A stretch of 33,978 nucleotides of DNA from Pseudomonadota bacterium. GTDB lineage: Bacteria; Pseudomonadota; Alphaproteobacteria; Rhizobiales; Rhizobiaceae. Made by a program: the position numbers and the translations under genes. The notes under the pieces were generated by a model. That model was not told where the DNA came from, made no database searches, and saw only the letters and a list, made by a program, of their open reading frames with translations. Location: positions 1-33,978 of the forward strand of contig JAEWOP010000199.1 in assembly GCA_023399635.1 (NCBI GenBank). Reading direction: 5' to 3'. This document shows, one piece after another, positions 7,243-15,254 of this stretch (within the stretch, counting starts at the first letter, position 1; every line of letters begins with the position of its first letter).

Positions 7243-9807
7243 ATGTCGGTGAGCAAAAAGAACCTCCTTCAGGAGGCCGATTCCTGTTGCCATGCGGCGG
7301 CGGCACGTGGGCCCGGAAACGGTGCCCTCGAGGCATTGCGTGCACGCAAACCTTCGCGGTTCTCGATCTCCGCCCTGCTTGCCGGCAGCAGCCTCGCCAG
7401 CTCTGCGACGGCAGCCTTCGCACAGAATTTCGGACCCGCGACCAAGCTTTTCACCTCGACGGAGGTGGTCATATCCTCCCTGGTTGTCGGCGCTCTCGGT
7501 GCCGCGCTCCTTTCGGTCCTGTGGCTCGTGCGCCAGCGCGGCAACATGGAGGCTGAAACACAGGAGATGCGCAGCGCGCTTACCGATGCGCAGCAGCAGA
7601 TCTCGAAATACGAGGCGCTGATCGCTGACAAGAACCGTCGGATCGTTATTTGGGACGGCGCTTCATCCAAGCCGGAGTTCCTTGGCCAACTGCCGGTTGA
7701 GACGGGGGCGCCACAACAGAATTCCGAATTTCTCGCCTTCGGGCGCTGGCTTCGCCCGACATCCGCCAGCGAGTTGGAACGCGCGATCGAGACACTGCGC
7801 AGTGATGCTCGAAGCTTTGATCTTGTGGCCGAGACGAGCCGGAACGAAATCCTGGAGGTTCAGGGACGGGTGTCGGGCGGCAAGGCGTTTGTCCGCTTCA
7901 TTGCGCTGAACAATCTTCGCGCCGAGCTGGCTGAACTGAAGATAGAACGCGAGCGGCTCCAGGGTTCGATCAAGCTCTTCCATTCCCTGCTTGATGCGGT
8001 CGAACAGCCGGTCTGGCGCCGTGACACCAGCGGGCGCCTGACCTGGGTCAACCATGCCTATAGCGATGCCGTCGACGCGGCAGCGCCGGCACAGGCTCTC
8101 GAGGAAGGGCGCGAGTTCCTGGGCACAGTCGCGCGCGAAACCATCCGCGCCAGTGTCACGCCAGAATCTCCTTATCATGACCGTATCTCTACGGTGGTCC
8201 ACGGCAACCGGACGATCTACGACATCGTGGACGTTGTCGCGGCGACCGGATCGGCTGGTATGGCGGTGGATGTTTCGGAAGCCGAGTCCGTTCGGGAAGA
8301 GTTGAAGCGTACCCTGCGCAGCCATGCGGAGACCCTGGACCATCTGGCTACCCCTGTCGCGATCTTCGACCGGGACCGGCGCCTGCAGTTCTACAACCAG
8401 GCCTTCGTCACACTGTGGGGCCTCGACTTGTCGTTCCTGGACTCACGGCCGGACAACAACGAGCTTCTTGAGCGCCTGCGTGGCGAAAACAAGCTGCCCG
8501 AGCCGCTGAATTGGCGGAGCTGGAAGGAAGGCGCGCTGTCGATCTACCAGTCGCTTGATACGGCGACGGATCTCTGGCCCTTGCCGAATGGTCAGACGCT
8601 GCGGGTCATCGCCACAGCCCACCCTCAGGGCGGCGCGACGTGGGTCTTCGAAAACCTGACCGAGCAGGTGGACCTGGAAACCCGCTACAACACCTTGCTG
8701 ATGGTGCAGGGCGAGACCATCGACCACCTGTCGGAAGGCGTCGCAGTGTTTGGTCCGGATGGGCGCATACGCCTTTCCAATCCTGCTTTCCGAGCGCTGT
8801 GGGGCGTAACGGCCGAACAAGCGAAAGCAGGGGTGCATATTCGTTCTATCGAGGAAGCCTGTGCGCCATCCTATGACCGGCCGGACGGTTGGCGGCGCTT
8901 TGGCCAGATGATCACCAATTTCGACGACGAGCGCCCTTCTCTTCAAGGCACGCTGGAACTCTACTCCGGTCTCATTCTCGACTATGCCGTAACGCCGCTG
9001 CCGAACGCCCAGACGATGCTGACCTTCGTCGACATGACCGCAAGTGCTCGCGCGGAGCGGGCGTTGATGGAGAAGAACGAGGCACTGCGCCGAGCCGATG
9101 AGATCAAGAATGATTTCGTTCAGCACGTGTCCTACGAGCTACGCTCGCCGCTAACCAACATCATCGGCTTCACCGATCTTCTGAAAACGCCGGGGATCGG
9201 GCCTTTGAACGAGCGCCAGGCCGAGTACATCGAACATATCTCAACATCCTCTTCGCTGCTGCTGACGATCGTCAACGACATCCTGGATCTGGCGACCGTC
9301 GATGCCGGCATCATGCAACTCAGCTACGAGGAAATCGGCATCGACGATCTTCTCGACGATGTGGCGATGCAGATTGCTGACAGGCTGCACGAGAACCAGA
9401 TGACGCTGGAGATCACCGCGCCCAAAGGCTTGGGAGCCATCGTCGCCGATCCGCAACGATTGAAACAGATTCTGCTGAAACTGCTGACCAACGCGACCAA
9501 CTTTGCCCCAGAGGGCAGCACCATCACGCTCGCCTGCCGCAGGCAGGGGCAGGATGTCTTCTTCGCCGTATCGGACAGCGGACCTGGCATCCCTCAGGAA
9601 ATGCTCAACAGCGTCTTCAATCGCTTCTCTTCAGCGCCCCGTGGCGGCCGGCGAAGCGGTGCGGGGCTTGGCCTCTCCATCGTGGAAAGCTTCGTGCAAC
9701 TGCACAAAGGCGAGGTCACCATCGACAACCGCCCAGGCGGTGGCACCACCGTCACCTGCCGCATTCCAAGCGGGGTGACGCTGCGCACCATTGCTGCGGC
9801 CGAATGA
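7243..9807 (+). CDS. divL: DivL-type PAS-domain pseudo-histidine kinase (cell-cycle regulator)
   Basis: This is a membrane-anchored, multi-PAS kinase-like protein of about 854 residues. In Caulobacter, DivL senses the DivK phosphorylation state and modulates CckA-ChpT-CtrA signalling. An N-terminal TM helix lies around VVISSLVVGALGAALLSVLWLV, followed by a coiled segment and about three PAS-like regions (for example DAVEQPVWRRDTSGRLTWVN and LATPVAIFDRDRRLQFYN). The H-box reads FVQHVSYELRSPLTNIIGF: the usual phospho-acceptor His is Tyr (about residue 631), the hallmark of DivL. The ATPase boxes are recognisable: LLTNATNFAP, SDSGPGI, FNRFSS, GAGLGLSIV. I use the ATG at 7243; GTG at 7195 would add 16 residues. 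The stop overlaps tsaE by ATGA. Confidence 0.9.
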   Translation: MSVSKKNLLQEADSCCHAAAARGPGNGALEALRARKPSRFSISALLAGSSLASSATAAFAQNFGPATKLFTSTEVVISSLVVGALGAALLSVLWLVRQRGNMEAETQEMRSALTDAQQQISKYEALIADKNRRIVIWDGASSKPEFLGQLPVETGAPQQNSEFLAFGRWLRPTSASELERAIETLRSDARSFDLVAETSRNEILEVQGRVSGGKAFVRFIALNNLRAELAELKIERERLQGSIKLFHSLLDAVEQPVWRRDTSGRLTWVNHAYSDAVDAAAPAQALEEGREFLGTVARETIRASVTPESPYHDRISTVVHGNRTIYDIVDVVAATGSAGMAVDVSEAESVREELKRTLRSHAETLDHLATPVAIFDRDRRLQFYNQAFVTLWGLDLSFLDSRPDNNELLERLRGENKLPEPLNWRSWKEGALSIYQSLDTATDLWPLPNGQTLRVIATAHPQGGATWVFENLTEQVDLETRYNTLLMVQGETIDHLSEGVAVFGPDGRIRLSNPAFRALWGVTAEQAKAGVHIRSIEEACAPSYDRPDGWRRFGQMITNFDDERPSLQGTLELYSGLILDYAVTPLPNAQTMLTFVDMTASARAERALMEKNEALRRADEIKNDFVQHVSYELRSPLTNIIGFTDLLKTPGIGPLNERQAEYIEHISTSSSLLLTIVNDILDLATVDAGIMQLSYEEIGIDDLLDDVAMQIADRLHENQMTLEITAPKGLGAIVADPQRLKQILLKLLTNATNFAPEGSTITLACRRQGQDVFFAVSDSGPGIPQEMLNSVFNRFSSAPRGGRRSGAGLGLSIVESFVQLHKGEVTIDNRPGGGTTVTCRIPSGVTLRTIAAAE

Positions 9808-11327
9808 GCGATACCGCATCAATCGCGATTTCTCTGGCGGATGAGGAGGCCACCCGCCAACTCGGCGAAGATCTGGCACTCGCCTTGAGGCCAGGGGATT
9901 GCCTGGCGCTGTCAGGAGATCTCGGTGCTGGCAAGTCCACACTTGCGCGGGCGCTGCTGCGGGCCCTCGCGGATGACGACGAGCTTGAAGTTCCTTCTCC
10001 AACTTTCACGCTGGTACAGACATACGACCTGCGCATCCCCGTCTCCCATTTCGACCTCTACAGGCTTGCCGATCCATCCGAGCTGAATGAACTCGGGCTT
10101 GAGGAGGCTCTGGCGGGTGGAATATGCCTTGTTGAATGGCCCGAGATGGCGGGAGATCTGCTGCCACCCGACGAGATTATCTTGCGACTTGAACACGACG
10201 GATCCGGTCGTCGGGCATCCTTCACGGGTCCGGAGAAGGCGCTCCGGCGCATCCGCCGGTCTCTGGCTATCCGGCATACGCTCGACCATTGGCAGTATCA
10301 GGGGGCGCGACGACGTTACTTGACGGGTGATGCTTCGATCCGTGCTTACGAAACACTCATCACGTCGGAAGGCCACCGGATCATCCTGATGGACTGGCCC
10401 CGGCAGCCGGAAGGCCCGCCCGTTCTCGATGGAAAGCCCTATCCCAAGGTCGCGCATCTCGCGGAGGATGCCTATCCCTTTGTCGCGATCTCGCGCTACC
10501 TGAGGGAGATCAACCTCGCTGCACCCGAGGTCCTGCGGGTTGATTACGAACAGGGCATTGTCCTTCTTGAAGACCTCGGCAGCGAAGACGTGCTGGACGC
10601 CGAGGGTCACCCGATCAACGAGTGCTACCGGGAAGCGGTGGTCTGTCTCGGTTACCTGCACAGCAACCCGATGCGGCAGGATCTCCCGCTGGATGATGGG
10701 CAGGTCCACCACATCCCCGACTTCGACCCGACCGCGATGAAGATGGAGGCGCGGCTGCTGCTCGACTGGCACCTCCCGTGGAAGCGGGGAAGCGAGCCGA
10801 CAGAGGAGGAGCGGCAGTCCTATCTCAGTATCTGGGACGGGCTGATTGGCGAGCTCGCGGATGTCGAGAAGAACCTCCTCCTGCGCGATTTCCATTCTCC
10901 CAACATCATCTGGCGGCCTAAAGAATCTGGTGTTCGTCGGGTCGGTCTCATCGACTTCCAGGACGCAATGATCGGGCCGACGGCCTATGACCTCGCCTCT
11001 CTCGTCCAGGATGCGCGAGTAGACATTCCCCCCCGCCTCGCCGAGCAGATGATGGTGGACTATGTCACCCTCCGTCGCGCCCTGGGCCGGTTCGATGAAG
11101 CTCGCTTCCTCAAGGCCTTCGCCATCATGTCGGCGCAGCGTAATTGCAAGCTCGCGGGTCTTTGGGTGCGGCTGATGCAGCGCGACGGCAAGCCGGGCTA
11201 CATGAAGCACATGCCGCGCACGCTTTCCTATCTGGCGCAGGCCCTCCGGCACGAGGCGCTGGCACCGCTGCGAGCCTGGTGCCTGGAGGCGGGAATAGAG
11301 CTACCCGAATCATCGCCCCTGCTTTAG
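9804..11327 (+). CDS. TsaE-AmgK fusion: t6A-synthesis ATPase plus amino-sugar kinase
   Basis: This is one 507-residue polypeptide with two enzymes. Residues about 1-155 are TsaE (YjeE), the ATPase needed with TsaB-TsaD to make N6-threonylcarbamoyladenosine in tRNA: P-loop SGDLGAGKSTLARALL, then PSPTFTLVQTYD, HFDLYRL and CLVEWPE. Residues about 165-507 are an aminoglycoside-phosphotransferase-fold kinase of the AmgK type, which phosphorylates MurNAc/GlcNAc at C1: GDASIRAYETL, VLLEDLGSEDV, catalytic LLRDFHSPNIIW and GLIDFQDAMIGPTAYDLASL. The start overlaps the divL stop (ATGA), and murU follows 10 bp after the stop, pairing the kinase with its pathway partner. The fusion is widespread in Alphaproteobacteria. 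AmgK substrate specificity is inferred from family and neighbour. Confidence 0.93.
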   Translation: MSDTASIAISLADEEATRQLGEDLALALRPGDCLALSGDLGAGKSTLARALLRALADDDELEVPSPTFTLVQTYDLRIPVSHFDLYRLADPSELNELGLEEALAGGICLVEWPEMAGDLLPPDEIILRLEHDGSGRRASFTGPEKALRRIRRSLAIRHTLDHWQYQGARRRYLTGDASIRAYETLITSEGHRIILMDWPRQPEGPPVLDGKPYPKVAHLAEDAYPFVAISRYLREINLAAPEVLRVDYEQGIVLLEDLGSEDVLDAEGHPINECYREAVVCLGYLHSNPMRQDLPLDDGQVHHIPDFDPTAMKMEARLLLDWHLPWKRGSEPTEEERQSYLSIWDGLIGELADVEKNLLLRDFHSPNIIWRPKESGVRRVGLIDFQDAMIGPTAYDLASLVQDARVDIPPRLAEQMMVDYVTLRRALGRFDEARFLKAFAIMSAQRNCKLAGLWVRLMQRDGKPGYMKHMPRTLSYLAQALRHEALAPLRAWCLEAGIELPESSPLL

Positions 11328-11337
11328 AAAGCAGGGC

Positions 11338-12066
11338 ATGAAGATCACCCAGGCCATGGTCCTGGCAGCGGGTCTCGGCACCCGGCTGCGACCGATCACC
11401 GACAGCATTCCCAAGCCCCTGGTGCGCGTCGCCGGCAAGCCGATGATCGACTATGCGCTCGACGCCCTGGCCGATGCCGGTGTGGAGAAGGCGGGCGTCA
11501 ACGTCCATCATTTCGCCGAGCAGATGGAGGCGCATCTTTCAAGGTACCGTCGTCTCGGTGTGGTGATTTCCGACGAGCGGGACCGGTTGATGAATTCCGG
11601 CGGCGGTCTCGCCAAGGGCATCAAACTGCTCGATCCGGGCCCTCTCTTCGTGATGAATGCAGACCTCTTCTGGGTGGGGGAGAATCGTGGCGAAGCGACC
11701 AACCTGCAGCGGCTTGCAGAGTTCTTCGACCCGGCGAGCATGGACATGGCGCTCCTTTGCGTGCCGCTGGAGCACACCACCGGCCACAACGGCAAGAAGG
11801 ACTTCCAGCTGGACGGCAGCGGCCGGCTAACGCGCTACAGCGACGGAGAGCAGCCGCTCGTCTATGCCGGCGCCATCGCCATGCACTCCTCCCTTCTTGA
11901 TGATGCGCCGGACGATGCCTTCAACCTCAATCTCTATTTCGACAGGGCGATCGAGCGCGGACGCCTTTACGGGATGGTCCTCCAAGGACACTGGCTGACG
12001 GTCGGAACGCCGGACGCACTGGTCGAGGCGGAAGAGGTGCTGTCACGCCTCTGCGCCGAGGCTTGA
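11338..12066 (+). CDS. murU: MurNAc-1-phosphate uridylyltransferase-type nucleotidyltransferase
   Basis: This is a 242-residue sugar-phosphate nucleotidyltransferase. The N-terminal signature AMVLAAGLGTRLRPITDSIPKPLVRVAGKPM binds the nucleotide. MNADLFW holds the metal-binding Asp, and LNLYFDRAIERGRLYG and GHWLTVGTPDALVEAE close the fold. Directly downstream of the AmgK domain, it fits MurU of the anabolic peptidoglycan-recycling route: MurNAc is phosphorylated at C1, then uridylylated to UDP-MurNAc, bypassing de novo MurA-MurB and so reducing dependence on the fosfomycin target. Some annotations call such proteins mannose-1-phosphate guanylyltransferase; the neighbour argues for MurU. The stop is two bases before the addB start. 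Confidence 0.87.
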   Translation: MKITQAMVLAAGLGTRLRPITDSIPKPLVRVAGKPMIDYALDALADAGVEKAGVNVHHFAEQMEAHLSRYRRLGVVISDERDRLMNSGGGLAKGIKLLDPGPLFVMNADLFWVGENRGEATNLQRLAEFFDPASMDMALLCVPLEHTTGHNGKKDFQLDGSGRLTRYSDGEQPLVYAGAIAMHSSLLDDAPDDAFNLNLYFDRAIERGRLYGMVLQGHWLTVGTPDALVEAEEVLSRLCAEA

Positions 12067-12068
12067 CG

Positions 12069-15000
12069 ATGAACGCCCGCCGGCAGAAGCGGATCTTCAC
12101 CATCCCCCCGGGGACGCCCTTTCTCAAGACGGTCGCCGCAGCCCTTTGCGACGGGCGCCTGAACGACGGCTTCCGGCACGACCCTGGGGATCCGCTTTCC
12201 CTCGCCAATGTCACGATCTATGTGCCGACGAGGCGTTCGGCGCGCGTGCTGCGTTCGGAGTTTGTCGATCTTCTCGGTGGCCAGTCCGCCATCCTGCCTG
12301 TCATCCGTCCGCTTGGCGAAACCGACGACGACATGGGTTATTTCGATCTGGCGACGCCGGAGGAGATGGATCTCTCCATGCCGATCGGCGGAGTGGCCCG
12401 GCTGCTCGAGCTCGGCCAGTTGATCCTTGCCTGGCGCAACCGCCTGCCGCAGGTGGTGGTCGATATCCACTCCGACTCGCCGCTGATCGCACCGGCAAGC
12501 CCCGCCGATGCCATTTGGCTTGCGCGCTCGCTAGCCGAGTTGATCGATTCGGTCGAGACGGAGGAGCGCGACTGGGCGGACCTGAAGAAGCTGCAGACGG
12601 CGGAGCATGCGCTCTGGTGGCAACTGACGGCGGAGTTTCTCTCTATCGCCAGCGCCTTCTGGCCGGCGCGCCTGGAAGAGCTCCGCCGGTCCTCGCCTGC
12701 CCGTCACCAGGCGGCGCTCTTGCGCGGCGAAGCGAGGCGGATCCTGGAGCGCCCGCACAAGGGGCCCGTGATCGTCGCCGGCTCCACCGGCTCGGTCCCC
12801 GCCGCTGCCGATCTCATCGCGGCCATTTCCGATCTTCCGGAAGGCGCGGTGGTCCTGCCAGGCCTCGACCGCGACATGCCGGACGACCAGTGGGCAATGA
12901 TCGGCAACGAGGTCCCGGACGGACGCATCGATCCTTCGAGCCGCAGCCATCCCCAGTTCGGCCTGTCGCGCCTTCTGCGAAAGCTCGGTGTCGCACGCGA
13001 CGAGGTCGAGGTGCTGGATCCGCCCGCCGTTGACCTCCTCTTGCGCAACCGGACGCTGTCGCAGGCGCTTGCGCCTTCGGCGGCGACGGATCAGTGGAGC
13101 ATCTGGAGGGATGGTGCAGACAAAGAGGCTGTCCGTTCTGCATTTCAAGATGTCGCGCTGATCGAGGCCGCGAACGAGCGCGAGGAAGCGGTGGCGATCG
13201 CCATCGCTCTTCGCCTCGCGCTGGAGGCGCCGGGACAAGACGGAAGGAACTCTCAGGCGGCCCTGATCACGCCGGATCGAGCTCTCGCACGCCGTGTGAC
13301 GGCGGAGCTTGCCCGCTTCGGCATCACCGCGGACGACACGGCCGGAACTCCGCTTTCCGCGACACCGCAAGGCACGCTGATCCAGCTTCTCCTGGAAGCG
13401 ACGCTGCGACCCGGCGATCCGGTGGCGGTCACTTCGCTCCTTAAGCACCCGCTGATGCGGCTTGGCATGGATCGCGAGGCTCTGCGCGACGCTGCGGAAG
13501 CACTCGAGCTTCTCGGCTTGCGTGGCGGTCGTGGGGACATGGACATCTCCATGCTGGAACCGCTGCTGAAAGAGCAGAGGGAAGCGCAGCGCACGGATCG
13601 ACATCCCCCACAATGGCGGCTTTCCCTTCCGGAGGAGGCTTTGGATCAGGCGCTTGATCTTGCCGGACGCCTTGCCCATGCCGTCGAACCCTTGGCAGCG
13701 GCCTTCCTTTCCCGCCGCGCGGATGGTCGGGGCCTGACTGCGAAGCTCACCCTGTCCGACTGGGCGACCCGCACCGGGCGCGCGCTTGAAGCGATTTGCG
13801 CCGACGAACGCGGCGACCTCTCCTCCCTCTGGTCGGGGGAAGCGGGCGAGCGCCTGTCCTCGCTCCTCGGCGAGGTGATCGAGACCGATGGGCAGATGGA
13901 GGCGGACGGGCCGCAATGGATCGACATCGTCCAGGCGCTTGCCACGGGCGAAGCGGTCAAGCCGCGGTCGTTGAGCCACCCGCGGGTGTTCATCTTCGGC
14001 ACGCTCGAAGCACGGTTGCAGAACGTCGATACCATGATCCTCGGCGGTCTGAACGAGGGATCCTGGCCGGGCCAGACGGTGAACAACCCTTTCCTGTCGC
14101 GCACCATGAAGACCGACATGGGGCTTGAGCCGCCGGAGCGGCGGATCGGGCAGCTGGCGCACGACTTCATCATGGCGAGCGGCACGCGGCGGCTCATCCT
14201 GTCACGCTCCCTGCGGCAAGGGTCGACGCCGACGGTTGCCTCGCGCTGGCTGCAGCGCCTGCTGGCGCTCGGCGGCGAGGATCTGGCGCAGCAGCTGAAG
14301 GCCCGCGGCGAGCAGTATCGTCACTGGGCAAGCGCCATCGATGCCGGCGAAAACCAGGCACCCGCCAGGCGCCCCGCCCCCAAGCCGCCGGCGGATCTGC
14401 AGCCGACGAAGTATTCCTTCAGCGAGGTCGGGCGGATGCGGCGAGATCCCTATTCGATCTATGCCCGCCGCATCCTGAAGCTTGACCCGATCGCGTCTTT
14501 CAATACCGATCCGGGTGCCGCCGAACGCGGCACGCTCTATCACGCCATCATCGACCGCTATACCCGGGAAGGCCATCTGCCGGGCACGCCCGCGTCGCAG
14601 GAGGCAATGCAGCGGATCATCGACGAACTCTTCGCGGCCGAGCGCCTGCCGCCGCATATCGACCAGGTCTGGCGCCCGCGCTTCGTCGAGGTTGGCCGCG
14701 CCTTCCTGCGCTGGGAGGCCAATCGCGCAGCCGACATCAAGACAACCGTCACCGAAGCCGGCGCCGGCTGGGAGGTTCCCGAGGCAGGCATCCGGCTGAC
14801 AGGGATCGCCGACCGGATCGACATCAAGGGCTCCGGGGTTGCCACGATCATCGACTACAAGACAGGGTCGAGCCCGACGCCCTCGCAGGCCCGCTCGCTT
14901 CTTGACCCGCAGCTTGCTCTGGAGGCTGCGGCCCTGCGTGCCGGTGCCTTCAACTCCATCGGCGCCCAGGACGTGGACGAGCTTCTCTATGTGCGGCTCA

Positions 15001-15254
15001 AGCCCGGCGAACGGTTCAAGGCAGAGTGCGTCAACAACGAAGCGGCCAAGAACGGCAAGTCGGCGCTTGATCTGGCGGGGGAGTCCATCGCGCAGCTGAC
15101 GAAGTTCGTCGCAGTTCTGCGCAGCGGCGAGACCGGCTTTGCCTCGCGCCTTGTGCCTTTCATGCAGGGCGATTATGGCGGCGACTACGACCACCTTGCC
15201 CGCGTCGCTGAATGGGCAACGGCCGACGCCGAAGAGGGTGACGCCGATGAATGA
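12069..15254 (+). CDS. addB: Double-strand break repair protein AddB
   Basis: AddB is the second subunit of the AddAB helicase-nuclease, which resects DNA double-strand ends for RecA-dependent repair. The 1061-residue protein is the alphaproteobacterial type. It has an N-terminal helicase-like region (VTIYVPTRRSARVLRSEFVDL, PVIRPLGE, VIVAGSTGSVPAAADLI), central conserved LGGLNEGSWPGQTVNNPFLSRTMK, and a C-terminal PD-(D/E)XK nuclease: GTLYHAIIDRY, GIADRIDI and IIDYKTGSSPTPSQ, with the catalytic Asp and Asp-x-Lys. I see no canonical GKT P-loop near the N-terminus and no Cys cluster matching the Fe-S site of Bacillus AddB. The start is the ATG at 12069, two bases after the murU stop; the last eight bases overlap addA. 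Confidence 0.94.
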   Translation: MNARRQKRIFTIPPGTPFLKTVAAALCDGRLNDGFRHDPGDPLSLANVTIYVPTRRSARVLRSEFVDLLGGQSAILPVIRPLGETDDDMGYFDLATPEEMDLSMPIGGVARLLELGQLILAWRNRLPQVVVDIHSDSPLIAPASPADAIWLARSLAELIDSVETEERDWADLKKLQTAEHALWWQLTAEFLSIASAFWPARLEELRRSSPARHQAALLRGEARRILERPHKGPVIVAGSTGSVPAAADLIAAISDLPEGAVVLPGLDRDMPDDQWAMIGNEVPDGRIDPSSRSHPQFGLSRLLRKLGVARDEVEVLDPPAVDLLLRNRTLSQALAPSAATDQWSIWRDGADKEAVRSAFQDVALIEAANEREEAVAIAIALRLALEAPGQDGRNSQAALITPDRALARRVTAELARFGITADDTAGTPLSATPQGTLIQLLLEATLRPGDPVAVTSLLKHPLMRLGMDREALRDAAEALELLGLRGGRGDMDISMLEPLLKEQREAQRTDRHPPQWRLSLPEEALDQALDLAGRLAHAVEPLAAAFLSRRADGRGLTAKLTLSDWATRTGRALEAICADERGDLSSLWSGEAGERLSSLLGEVIETDGQMEADGPQWIDIVQALATGEAVKPRSLSHPRVFIFGTLEARLQNVDTMILGGLNEGSWPGQTVNNPFLSRTMKTDMGLEPPERRIGQLAHDFIMASGTRRLILSRSLRQGSTPTVASRWLQRLLALGGEDLAQQLKARGEQYRHWASAIDAGENQAPARRPAPKPPADLQPTKYSFSEVGRMRRDPYSIYARRILKLDPIASFNTDPGAAERGTLYHAIIDRYTREGHLPGTPASQEAMQRIIDELFAAERLPPHIDQVWRPRFVEVGRAFLRWEANRAADIKTTVTEAGAGWEVPEAGIRLTGIADRIDIKGSGVATIIDYKTGSSPTPSQARSLLDPQLALEAAALRAGAFNSIGAQDVDELLYVRLKPGERFKAECVNNEAAKNGKSALDLAGESIAQLTKFVAVLRSGETGFASRLVPFMQGDYGGDYDHLARVAEWATADAEEGDADE

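Noticed and set aside
9912..11252. 446-codon ORF antisense to tsaE-amgK
   Set aside because: Shadow of a well-supported gene. Similar antisense ORFs at 12531-14162, 14202-15446 and 15160-16665 (opposite addB/addA), 19090-20682 (opposite folC) and 22374-23696 (opposite trpB) were dropped for the same reason.
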